Assembly (NCBI GenBank): GCA_947074125.1 | Contig: CAMTOM010000112.1 | Location: forward strand, 1-5,623 | Length of the DNA: 5,623 nt | Origin: an uncultured Desulfovibrionaceae bacterium | GTDB lineage: Bacteria > Desulfobacterota > Desulfovibrionia > Desulfovibrionales > Desulfovibrionaceae | Reading direction: 5' to 3' | In this document: piece after piece, positions 1-5,623 of the stretch | Numbering within the stretch: the stretch's first letter is position 1 | Layout of the letters: the number at the start of each line of letters is the position of its first letter | Made by a program: the position numbers and the translations under genes | The notes under the pieces: generated by a model | What the model was told of the DNA's origin: nothing | Database searches by the model: none | The model's input: the letters and a program-made list of their open reading frames with translations, nothing else

Positions 1-763
1 CCCCGAATACACAACATCCAAACCCGGCATCATGTACATGGGAGGCAAGCCACGCCGAAACAAATAAAGAATCCGGTCGCCATCCCACATTGTTGGGGCG
101 GGATTTTGCTTTATACGACCACCAGGAATACCTGTCCGCAACATCACCATGCACATGGCGAAAAGTATCCACATAGCCTGCCGCCACAAAGCCATCCATC
201 CAGGCTCGCTCTTCAGGTAAAAAACCCGTATTGCGCTCATTCTGACGGGGACGTGCCAAATCTATGGCTTTATGCGCAATATTAAAATCACCACACACCA
301 CAATGGGTTTCGTCTGGCGGCATGTTTGTGCATAGCGCAAAAAAGCCTCAAAAAAGCCAAGCTTATACGAAAGACGTTTGAACTGTCCTGATGGTTTGCC
401 TGTTTCGCTCAGTATTTCTTCCCCTCCATTAGGGAAGTAACCATTCATATAATGGAAATGTTCAAACTCAAGATGCAGTAAACGCCCTTCACCCTGATAC
501 GTCGGATCTGGCAACTCATAGTGAACGGCAAGAGGCTTCTGTCTGGCAAAAACCGCCACTCCAGAATAGCCTTTTTTGACCTCACTGGATGCCCAGTACG
601 CATGCCATCCCTCTGGCTCCCGCAATGCCTCTGATAATTGTTCAGGACTCGCTTTGGTCTCCTGCAAAGCCACAATATCTGCTTCACTTTCATGAAACCA
701 ACGCCATTCCGGCTTGGCACTGACCGCACGCAGCCCATTGACATTCCATGATACACATCGCAT
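1..763 (-). CDS. xth: Exodeoxyribonuclease III (AP endonuclease), 3' end cut by window edge
   Basis: Exonuclease III family enzyme of base-excision repair: it cuts DNA 5' of abasic sites and removes 3' blocking groups, acting on DNA in the cytoplasm. Translating the minus strand from the ATG at 763-761 gives 254 residues without a stop. Visible family motifs, in order, are the N-terminal SWNVNGLRA, LQETK (metal-binding Glu, about residue 35), the central NGYFPNGG, GDFNI (catalytic Asp and Asn), FLPEERAWMD, VDTFR and DRYSWW. The conserved Asp near the end lies in GWRPDSLFVS, where the family usually has GWRID. The closing SDHxPV motif with the catalytic His should lie just past the left edge, so only a few residues are probably missing. 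The start is supported by AAAGGAG at 778-772, 8 nt upstream. The gene is transcribed away from purH, with which it shares the region 764-930. Confidence 0.95.
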   Translation of the reverse strand, partial: MRCVSWNVNGLRAVSAKPEWRWFHESEADIVALQETKASPEQLSEALREPEGWHAYWASSEVKKGYSGVAVFARQKPLAVHYELPDPTYQGEGRLLHLEFEHFHYMNGYFPNGGEEILSETGKPSGQFKRLSYKLGFFEAFLRYAQTCRQTKPIVVCGDFNIAHKAIDLARPRQNERNTGFLPEERAWMDGFVAAGYVDTFRHVHGDVADRYSWWSYKAKSRPNNVGWRPDSLFVSAWLASHVHDAGFGCCVFG

Positions 764-819
764 AGCTTTTTCTCCTTTGGCAAATGAGGCATGATCTTGC
801 CAATCGCAACATTCAACCC

Positions 820-848
820 CATATATCTCAAAGAAAAAATACCAACAA
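820..848 (-). promoter_or_regulatory. Candidate sigma70 promoter for xth
   Basis: On the minus strand, TTGTTG (848-843) and TATATG (825-820) are separated by 17 nt of AT-rich sequence. Each hexamer is an imperfect match to the consensus. Initiation would be expected near 813, giving a leader of roughly 50 nt before the xth ATG. The -35 box lies 4 bp from that of the candidate purH promoter, so the two would be arranged back to back. This is pattern matching only. Confidence 0.35.
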
Positions 849-852
849 GCCA

Positions 853-881
853 TTGCGAGGCGGGAAAAATTACGCTAGGCT
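853..881 (+). promoter_or_regulatory. Candidate sigma70 promoter for purH-hflX and downstream genes
   Basis: TTGCGA (853-858) and TAGGCT (876-881) are separated by 17 nt, the optimal spacing, with initiation expected near 888 and a leader of about 43 nt before the purH ATG. No purine operator, riboswitch-like fold or other inverted repeat was recognised in the leader. The matches are partial, so this is a candidate only. Confidence 0.4.
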
Positions 882-930
882 TTATTTGTCCTTGAAATAC
901 ATGCTTTTTCCATTAGTGGAGGAAACGGCT

Positions 931-1521
931 ATGCAACTTTTACCCATTCGACGAGCGATTCTCAGTGTGACCGATAAAAGCGGTCTCAAAGAACTGGCAA
1001 CATTTCTTCATGATAATAATGTGGAGCTTGTTTCTACAGGCGGCACACAGAAGTTTTTGGAAGCAGCCGGTCTTTCGGTTACTCCTGTCAGTGCTGTTAC
1101 GGGCTTCCCTGAAATCCTTGGGGGACGAGTCAAAACCCTGCACCCCAAGATCCATGCTGGCATACTGGCGAACAAAGATCTTCCAGAACATATGCGTACA
1201 CTGGAAGAAAAAGAAATTGTTCCCTTCGATCTTGTCTGTGTTAATCTATACGACTTTGCCGGTGCGGTAGACCGCCAGCTTTCTTTGGAGCAGGCTGTGG
1301 AAGAAATTGATATTGGCGGCCCCTGCATGATCAGAGCTGCTGCTAAAAATTTTCACAGTATTCTGGTACTGCCCTCTCCAAGCTGGTATCAGGAAGCCAT
1401 TGATGAAATGCAAAACAATCGTATGCACATCAGTCTTGCTTTCCGCCAGATGATGGCATCACGAGCCTTTGCGGCAACGTCACGCTATGATGCGCTGATT
1501 ACATCCTACCTGCGCCCTTAG
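931..1521 (+). CDS. purH: Stand-alone IMP cyclohydrolase (N-terminal PurH domain only)
   Basis: This 196-residue protein corresponds to the IMP cyclohydrolase (MGS-like) half of bifunctional PurH, which closes FAICAR to IMP, the last step of de novo purine synthesis in the cytoplasm. Family motifs are RRAILSVTDKSG (7-18), STGGT (35-39), TGFPEILGGRVKTLHP (57-72, with the family Lys at 68), DIGGP (127-131) and RAAAKN (135-140, Lys139). The VNLYPF motif reads VNLYDF here (104-109). The sequence ends at the usual domain boundary (YDALITSYL) with TAG. No AICAR formyltransferase domain (about 300 residues in full PurH) follows in any frame, because hflX begins within 10 nt. A separate formyltransferase gene is therefore expected elsewhere. 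The ATG at 931 is preferred: GGAGGAAA lies about 7 nt upstream and homology begins at once. In-frame ATGs at 901 and 784 lack a good ribosome site and would add unconserved residues. Confidence 0.93.
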   Translation: MQLLPIRRAILSVTDKSGLKELATFLHDNNVELVSTGGTQKFLEAAGLSVTPVSAVTGFPEILGGRVKTLHPKIHAGILANKDLPEHMRTLEEKEIVPFDLVCVNLYDFAGAVDRQLSLEQAVEEIDIGGPCMIRAAAKNFHSILVLPSPSWYQEAIDEMQNNRMHISLAFRQMMASRAFAATSRYDALITSYLRP

Positions 1522-1533
1522 GAGTACGTTATT
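1520..1533 (+). promoter_or_regulatory. Ribosome binding site and proposed ATT start of hflX
   Basis: AGGAG at 1520-1524 overlaps the purH stop codon (TAG, 1519-1521). After six bases (TACGTT) comes ATT at 1531-1533, in frame with hflX and immediately followed by conserved hflX coding sequence. The spacing is ideal for initiation at ATT. No ATG, GTG or TTG occurs in frame between the purH stop and 1690, far inside the conserved protein. ATT is a known but rare bacterial start, with E. coli infC as the classic case, where it is discriminated against by initiation factor IF3. Confidence 0.6.
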
Positions 1534-3270
1534 TCCAAGCTTGAAGGTAATATACAAGGACTCAAACCCAGTCAGATCAAGGCACTCACACGCCTTTCTG
1601 GTCGCCGTTTCCCGCAGGAAGCTGTCTATACGCTGGAACAGGCACGTGAACTTGCCGCTCTTTCACGCTCTACAGGGCGACAGGTAGGCTTGCTTATCAA
1701 CCGTAAGGGTTATGTGGAAATGGTCATTGTGGGCGATACCACATCCATTCTCATTCCCTCACTTCCTCGCGGACGCAGTGGCGCAGAACGCCTCCGTGGC
1801 TTGCGCCTGCTGCACACGCATCTCCAGCCTGACGGCCTTTCAGAAGAAGACTGTCAGGATATGATTTTTCTTCGTTTGGATGCTGTGATTGTTCTTACTG
1901 TCAATCCGTGGGGAGAGCCTGTACAGTGGCAGCAAGCATGTTTGCTCCCTCCCAACCCTGAGAATACCCCGTATCGCCGTGAAAAACTTCTCCCCTGGGA
2001 CAATACCGATGCGGGTATTACCGCCAATGCGGAAGCGCTGGAGGCAGAACTCGCCAGAGCGCTTGATCAGGCACAACACGCTTCAGACGCCCCACGCGCA
2101 CTCCTGGTCTCTGTTTCCCCTCTGCCACGCCCCATACAGGAGCGCAATCTGGCCGAACTCACAGAGCTCGCCCATACCGCAGGTATTCATGTTGTAGGAA
2201 CGATGACGCAACGGGTCAACCAGATCAATCCCAAATTCATTCTGGGAAAGGGGAAGATGGCGGAACTGGAAGTTCAAGCCCTGCAAGGACAGGCCTCCAT
2301 GCTTGTTTTCGATGGCGAACTCTCTCCAGCACAACTGCATAACCTGGCGGATATTACGGAACGCAAAGTTATCGACCGCACACAGCTTATCCTGGATATT
2401 TTCGCGCAACACGCCACGACAAAAGCAGGTCAGTGGCAGGTGGAAATGGCACAGCTCAAATACGCCCAGCCACGTCTTACCGGCAAAAACAGAGCTATGG
2501 ATCGTCTCATGGGAGGTATCGGGGGACGAGGCCCAGGCGAAACCAAGCTGGAAACAGATCGCCGCCGCATTCGCGAACGCATTGCCCGTATTAAAAAAGA
2601 ACTGGAAAACCTGCGCAAGCAGCGTGCCTTTACCCGTGCCCGACGCGCACGGCAGGGCATTCCTCTTGCCGCACTTGTGGGCTATACCAATGCGGGCAAA
2701 TCGACCCTGCTCAATACGCTCACACGCTCAGAAGTTCTTGCCGAAAACAAGCTTTTCGCAACACTTGACCCTACCACACGCCGCCTGCGCTTCCCCCTTG
2801 AACGGGAAATAATCCTTACCGACACTGTAGGCTTTATCCGCAATCTTCCCAAAGAACTCACGGATGCTTTCCGCGCAACACTGGAAGAACTGGAAGCGGC
2901 AGATATGCTCATTCATGTGGCTGATGCCTCACACCCCGAAATGCAGCATCAGCTCAGCGCGGTGGATACCATCCTTGAAGAAATGGAACTGGCACATATT
3001 CCCCGCCTGCTCATACTCAACAAATGGGATGCGCTGCCCCCTGAAAGCAAAGCCATACTTGCCGACAGCTATCCTCACGCCATTCCCGCAGCCGCCCTGC
3101 ACGGAGAAGGTCTTGAACGCCTTTTAAGCGAACTTGAAACGGCACTGCTCACACAGCATCATAGCAACGCAGTATCCGCGCTTCATACCGTCCTGCGCCC
3201 CCCCACAGAACAGTCTGCCCCGCCCCTTTCCAGCCACACCCACATCCCCCCTGAAGAGCCACTCCAGTGA
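1531..3270 (+). CDS. hflX: HflX GTPase (ribosome-splitting factor) with long N-terminal extension
   Basis: HflX is a translation-associated GTPase that binds the 50S subunit and dissociates stalled or hibernating 70S ribosomes. From the ATT at 1531 the product has 579 residues, against 426 in E. coli; most of the excess is an N-terminal extension (about 1-188) before the usual start of homology (RALLVSVS). The HflX domain follows, with FDGELSP, DRTQLILDIFAQHA and GGRGPGETKLETDRRRIRER, then an Arg/Lys/Glu-rich helical stretch. The G domain has G1 GYTNAGKS (384-391), G2 DPTTRR (413-418), G3 DTVGF (431-435) and G4 NKWD (497-500). The G5 position reads AALHGEG (from 521), with Ala in place of the common Ser. 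The last 40 or so residues are a Pro/His/Ser-rich tail. The first in-frame conventional start (TTG, 1690) would remove 53 residues that belong to the protein. hflX follows purH by 9 nt in the same frame and overlaps rfbF by 4 nt. The identity is firm; the start is inferred. Confidence 0.93.
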   Translation: MSKLEGNIQGLKPSQIKALTRLSGRRFPQEAVYTLEQARELAALSRSTGRQVGLLINRKGYVEMVIVGDTTSILIPSLPRGRSGAERLRGLRLLHTHLQPDGLSEEDCQDMIFLRLDAVIVLTVNPWGEPVQWQQACLLPPNPENTPYRREKLLPWDNTDAGITANAEALEAELARALDQAQHASDAPRALLVSVSPLPRPIQERNLAELTELAHTAGIHVVGTMTQRVNQINPKFILGKGKMAELEVQALQGQASMLVFDGELSPAQLHNLADITERKVIDRTQLILDIFAQHATTKAGQWQVEMAQLKYAQPRLTGKNRAMDRLMGGIGGRGPGETKLETDRRRIRERIARIKKELENLRKQRAFTRARRARQGIPLAALVGYTNAGKSTLLNTLTRSEVLAENKLFATLDPTTRRLRFPLEREIILTDTVGFIRNLPKELTDAFRATLEELEAADMLIHVADASHPEMQHQLSAVDTILEEMELAHIPRLLILNKWDALPPESKAILADSYPHAIPAAALHGEGLERLLSELETALLTQHHSNAVSALHTVLRPPTEQSAPPLSSHTHIPPEEPLQ

Positions 3271-4046
3271 AGACTGTTATTCTTTGTGGCGGCAGAGGTA
3301 TTCGCCTTCAGGAAGAAACCGTCCGTACCCCCAAACCTTTGCTCCACATCGGCGGTATTCCCATTCTCTGTCACATTATGCAGTGGTATGCCCGCTATGG
3401 ACTGACAGACTTTGTACTGCCCCTCGGCTATATGGGCAATGCTATCCGTGACTATTTTATGTGTAATGGCAATGCCGACAATATCTCAGATGAAAAAAAC
3501 GAGACGATTACCTATCAATCTCAAAAATTTGCCACACCCGCCTGGACAATTTCCTTTTGCGATACAGGAGAAAATACAGGAAAAGGCGCACGTATCAAAA
3601 AAGTCGCTCATCTTCTTAACAACGAACGCTTTATGCTGACCTATGGAGACGGTCTCGCAAACGTCAACCTTCACGCGCTGCTACAACACCATACGGCATC
3701 ACAACTCACAACGACCTTTACAGGCATACGCACCTTTTCACGTTATGGCATGGCGCGCTTTGACGCACAGGACAATATCGTTGCCTGGGAAGAAAAACCC
3801 CTGCTCCCCGACTTTATTAACGGCGGTTTTTTTGTCTGTGAACCAGAGCTGCTGGACTATCTTGACACCACACCTTTTTGTGAGCTGGAAGCGCAACCCA
3901 TGGAACGACTGGCCGCGCATGGTAAGTTGGGAATGTACCGCCATACCGGAGCGTGGCAATGTATGGACACCTATCGAGACTATCAATACTTGAACGACCT
4001 CTGGAGCAGAGGAAAAGCCTTCTGGTTGCGTCACGCCCCCTGTTAA
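3267..4046 (+). CDS. rfbF: Glucose-1-phosphate cytidylyltransferase
   Basis: This nucleotidyltransferase makes CDP-glucose and pyrophosphate from CTP and alpha-D-glucose-1-phosphate, the first step to CDP-linked deoxysugars of O-antigen and other surface glycans. The 259 residues match the usual length (about 257). Motifs are the nucleotide-binding loop LCGGRGIRL (6-14; the common form is LAGGxGTRL, so Cys and Ile replace Ala and Thr), EET (16-18), RTPKPLLHIGG (20-30), DTGENTGKGARIKKV, YGDG (126-129, with the metal-binding Asp128), EKP (176-178), NGGFFV (185-190) and a C-terminal HTGAWQCMDTYRD. The start is GTG at 3267, overlapping the hflX stop as GTGA; the conserved KTVILCGG follows directly and no strong ribosome site is visible, so translation is probably coupled to hflX. 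The adjacent dehydratase makes the CDP-glucose assignment stronger than for other sugar nucleotidyltransferases. Runs of seven A and seven T occur within the gene. Confidence 0.92.
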   Translation: MKTVILCGGRGIRLQEETVRTPKPLLHIGGIPILCHIMQWYARYGLTDFVLPLGYMGNAIRDYFMCNGNADNISDEKNETITYQSQKFATPAWTISFCDTGENTGKGARIKKVAHLLNNERFMLTYGDGLANVNLHALLQHHTASQLTTTFTGIRTFSRYGMARFDAQDNIVAWEEKPLLPDFINGGFFVCEPELLDYLDTTPFCELEAQPMERLAAHGKLGMYRHTGAWQCMDTYRDYQYLNDLWSRGKAFWLRHAPC

Positions 4047-4106
4047 CCACCCACAGGACACACACCTCACACATAAACTCCCCCATATACAACAAGAAAG
4101 GGTGCC

Positions 4107-5324
4107 ATGTTTCGTAATATCTATCAGGGACGCCGTGTTTTTGTCACTGGTCATACTGGCTTTAAGGGAAGCTGGCTTTGCGCGTGGCTCCATACGCTTG
4201 GTGCGGAGGTTGCGGGATACGCATTGGCACCTCCTTCAGATCCGGCGCTTTTCCACCTGCTGCCACTCAACAAATACATTACCCATTATGACGGAGATAT
4301 TCGCAACAGCGCCATGCTGGCACAAACAATGCGTGAATTTCGTCCAGAAATCGTTTTTCATTTGGCCGCACAAGCCCTGGTTCGCCTCGGACACGAACAG
4401 CCCGTTGAAACCATTGAGACCAATGTACTGGGTACATTACATGTCCTCGAAGCCCTGCGCCACATTCCTGATGTCCGCGCCCTTGTTTGCGTCACCAGCG
4501 ATAAATGCTATGCCAATCGTGAGTGGCTGTGGGGCTATCGTGAAAATGACCCGCTGGGAGGCGATGACCCCTACTCCGCCTCAAAAGCCTGTGCTGAACA
4601 TATTATCCACGCCTATACACGCTCTTTCTATGCGCACACGCCTCTTTGTGCCAGTGTGCGGGCTGGCAATGTGCTTGGTGGTGGAGACTGGGGAAAGGAT
4701 CGTATCGTTCCTGACTGTGTGCGTGCATGGGTCAGCAACACCCCTCTTAGCCTGCGCAACCCTCATGGTATACGCCCCTGGCAGCATGTGCTTGAACCAC
4801 TTTCTGGCTATCTCTGGTTGGGTGCCCGCCTCTTTGCAGGGGAAAAGGCACTGCATGGCGAGGCTTTCAATTTTGCGCCTCATGCCTGTGAAGAGCACAC
4901 CGTCTCTCATGTCACAGAAGAACTCAAGCATCATTGGGACGGACTTTCCATAACTGTGGAGTCAAATACCCACCAGAGCACATTCTTTTCAGAAAATCCT
5001 GCCCATGTGACACCGAACACAGATCTTTCCATGGTTATACCCAATACTATGGCAGACTCTGCAACAACACCGCATCCTCACCCTGAATGTACGTTTCTTT
5101 CGCTTAACTGTGATAAAGCGCAGCGTCTGCTCCAGTGGCACGCCACACTTCAATTTGAAGAATGCCTGCGCTATACTGCGGAATGGTATCGGGCATGGCA
5201 CACGCACAATACAAGATCTTCTGCCACAATACACAAGGCTGACATGTGGGCATTCACGCTGGGACAAATCGCGGCATATACTACATCTGCCCAGCACAGA
5301 GAGCTGCTCTGGAGTCAGGAATAA
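4107..5324 (+). CDS. rfbG: CDP-glucose 4,6-dehydratase with a C-terminal-half insert
   Basis: This short-chain dehydrogenase/reductase family enzyme converts CDP-glucose to CDP-4-keto-6-deoxyglucose using bound NAD, taking the RfbF product. Visible are the Rossmann loop TGHTGFKGSW (14-23), FHLAAQALVR, the active-site TSDKCY (130-135) with Asp132 and Lys133, the YSASK catalytic pair (Tyr156, Lys160), AGNVLGGGDWGKDRIVPD and RPWQHVLEPLSGYL, all characteristic of RfbG rather than of dTDP-glucose dehydratases. At 405 residues it is about 45 longer than the usual 360 or so. The excess is mostly a low-charge Asn/Thr/Ser/Pro-rich stretch at about 285-324, between the tryptophan at 278 and the family motif HPEC-LSLNCDKA (usually HEA-LKLDCSKA). 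The reading frame resumes normally to a C-terminal DMWAFTLGQIAAY. The ATG at 4107 has AAAGGG at 4097-4102, a short 4-nt spacing. The 60-nt gap after rfbF shows no terminator. Confidence 0.94.
   Translation: MFRNIYQGRRVFVTGHTGFKGSWLCAWLHTLGAEVAGYALAPPSDPALFHLLPLNKYITHYDGDIRNSAMLAQTMREFRPEIVFHLAAQALVRLGHEQPVETIETNVLGTLHVLEALRHIPDVRALVCVTSDKCYANREWLWGYRENDPLGGDDPYSASKACAEHIIHAYTRSFYAHTPLCASVRAGNVLGGGDWGKDRIVPDCVRAWVSNTPLSLRNPHGIRPWQHVLEPLSGYLWLGARLFAGEKALHGEAFNFAPHACEEHTVSHVTEELKHHWDGLSITVESNTHQSTFFSENPAHVTPNTDLSMVIPNTMADSATTPHPHPECTFLSLNCDKAQRLLQWHATLQFEECLRYTAEWYRAWHTHNTRSSATIHKADMWAFTLGQIAAYTTSAQHRELLWSQE
4959..5078 (+). other. Insert segment within rfbG (about residues 285-324)
   Basis: This 120-bp in-frame segment encodes about 40 residues rich in Asn, Thr, Ser, Pro and His, with no motif I recognise and few charged residues. 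In the family as I know it, only about eight residues separate the flanking conserved blocks. Composition suggests a flexible surface loop. No clear direct repeat or target-site duplication is visible at the edges, so a mobile origin is not supported. The boundaries are approximate. Confidence 0.6.
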
Positions 5325-5421
5325 ACACGCAACACCCCACTGCACAAGAATACCCGTCTCTCATGCAAACCTTTTCCCATAGAAATGTTATACGCATCCC
5401 CGATCAAGGAGCAGCAAAACA

Positions 5422-5623
5422 ATGAAAACCAGCCATGCGGTAAAAAAAATGATTGAATTATATAATGGCAGTCTGCACGACATCAATCATTTCCTGAAAG
5501 TGTACGCACTGGCAAAAACAATTGGAGAGCAGGAAGGGCTGGACAGTCAAACACAAGAACGCCTTGAGACTGCCGCTATTGTGCATGACATCGCCTGCCC
5601 TCTGTGTCGCGAAAAATATGGGC
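5422..5623 (+). CDS. HD-domain protein (predicted phosphohydrolase), 5' part only
   Basis: The first 67 residues of an HD-superfamily protein are present; the rest lies beyond the right edge. Residues 19-28 (HDINHFLKVY) hold the likely first metal-binding His (His23), and AAIVHDIACP (51-60) holds the HD doublet (His55, Asp56). A CxxC (Cys59, Cys62) follows directly, then REKYG. The pattern resembles a family of roughly 200-residue uncharacterised HD proteins, but the substrate cannot be told from this fragment. The ATG at 5422 is supported by AAGGAG at 5406-5411, 10 nt upstream. A run of eight A sits in codons 7-10. The 97-nt gap after rfbG shows neither a terminator hairpin nor a convincing promoter, so co-transcription is possible but unproven. 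ATGs at 5363 and 5387 are not followed by recognisable protein. Confidence 0.85.
   Translation, partial: MKTSHAVKKMIELYNGSLHDINHFLKVYALAKTIGEQEGLDSQTQERLETAAIVHDIACPLCREKYG

Noticed and set aside
445..831. 128-residue open frame on the minus strand
   Set aside because: It is an out-of-frame shadow of xth, whose real frame starts at 763 and shows clear exonuclease III motifs.
784..930. Upstream in-frame extension of purH to ATGs at 784 or 901
   Set aside because: The added residues match nothing in the family, neither ATG has a good ribosome site, and the ATG at 931 has a strong one directly before conserved sequence.
1519..1521. TAG between purH and hflX read as pyrrolysine or by suppression to make one fused protein
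   Set aside because: The TAG falls exactly at the end of the cyclohydrolase domain and is part of an AGGAG ribosome site, so termination and re-initiation is simpler. Kept only as an alternative in the findings.
1690..3270. TTG at 1690 as the hflX start
   Set aside because: The preceding 53 codons are open, look like the normal HflX extension, and are preceded by a well-placed ribosome site; no ribosome site precedes 1690.
4047..4106. Independent promoter for rfbG
   Set aside because: The 60-nt gap is C/A-rich and shows no spaced -35/-10 pair that I would defend.
4102..4953. 283-residue plus-strand open frame starting at 4102
   Set aside because: It overlaps rfbG in another frame, has no recognisable motif, and rfbG accounts for all the conserved sequence there.
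5325..5421. Terminator or promoter between rfbG and the HD gene
   Set aside because: No hairpin with a T run is visible, and the TTATAC-like element near 5388 lacks a matching -35 box.

Overview
The window looks like ordinary bacterial chromosome: densely packed genes, base composition near 50% GC by eye, good Shine-Dalgarno sites, and no insertion sequence, tRNA, rRNA or CRISPR array that I could see. The combination of an IMP cyclohydrolase without its formyltransferase half, a HflX with a long N-terminal extension, and the wording of several proteins suggests Desulfovibrionaceae (Desulfovibrio, Bilophila or Mailhella-like). That placement rests on recollection of protein style, not on a search.

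Layout. Positions 1-763 (minus strand) hold exodeoxyribonuclease III (xth), cut by the left edge before its last few residues. Positions 764-930 are a divergent intergenic region with a candidate promoter for each side. From 931 rightward all genes are on the plus strand: IMP cyclohydrolase (purH, cyclohydrolase domain only, 931-1521), hflX (1531-3270), glucose-1-phosphate cytidylyltransferase (rfbF, 3267-4046), CDP-glucose 4,6-dehydratase (rfbG, 4107-5324) and the first 67 residues of an HD-domain protein (5422 to the right edge).

The plus-strand genes are close enough to be one transcription unit. The gaps are 9 nt (purH-hflX), a 4-nt overlap (hflX-rfbF), 60 nt (rfbF-rfbG) and 97 nt (rfbG-HD gene), with no terminator hairpin seen. 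rfbF and rfbG catalyse consecutive steps: glucose-1-phosphate + CTP to CDP-glucose, then to CDP-4-keto-6-deoxyglucose, the entry to deoxysugars of surface polysaccharides. The later, sugar-specific steps are not in the window. purH (last step of IMP synthesis) and hflX (ribosome-splitting GTPase) have no obvious metabolic link to the sugar genes.

The points most worth a second look are: (1) hflX has no ATG, GTG or TTG near its conserved N-terminus; the best start is ATT at 1531, just after the purH stop codon and in the same frame; (2) the HflX N-terminal extension carries a degenerate JAMM/RadC-like metal-site motif; (3) the cyclohydrolase stands alone; (4) RfbG has an insert of about 40 residues; (5) hflX and rfbF overlap as GTGA. 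I see no clear evidence of a wholly new defence or mobile system.
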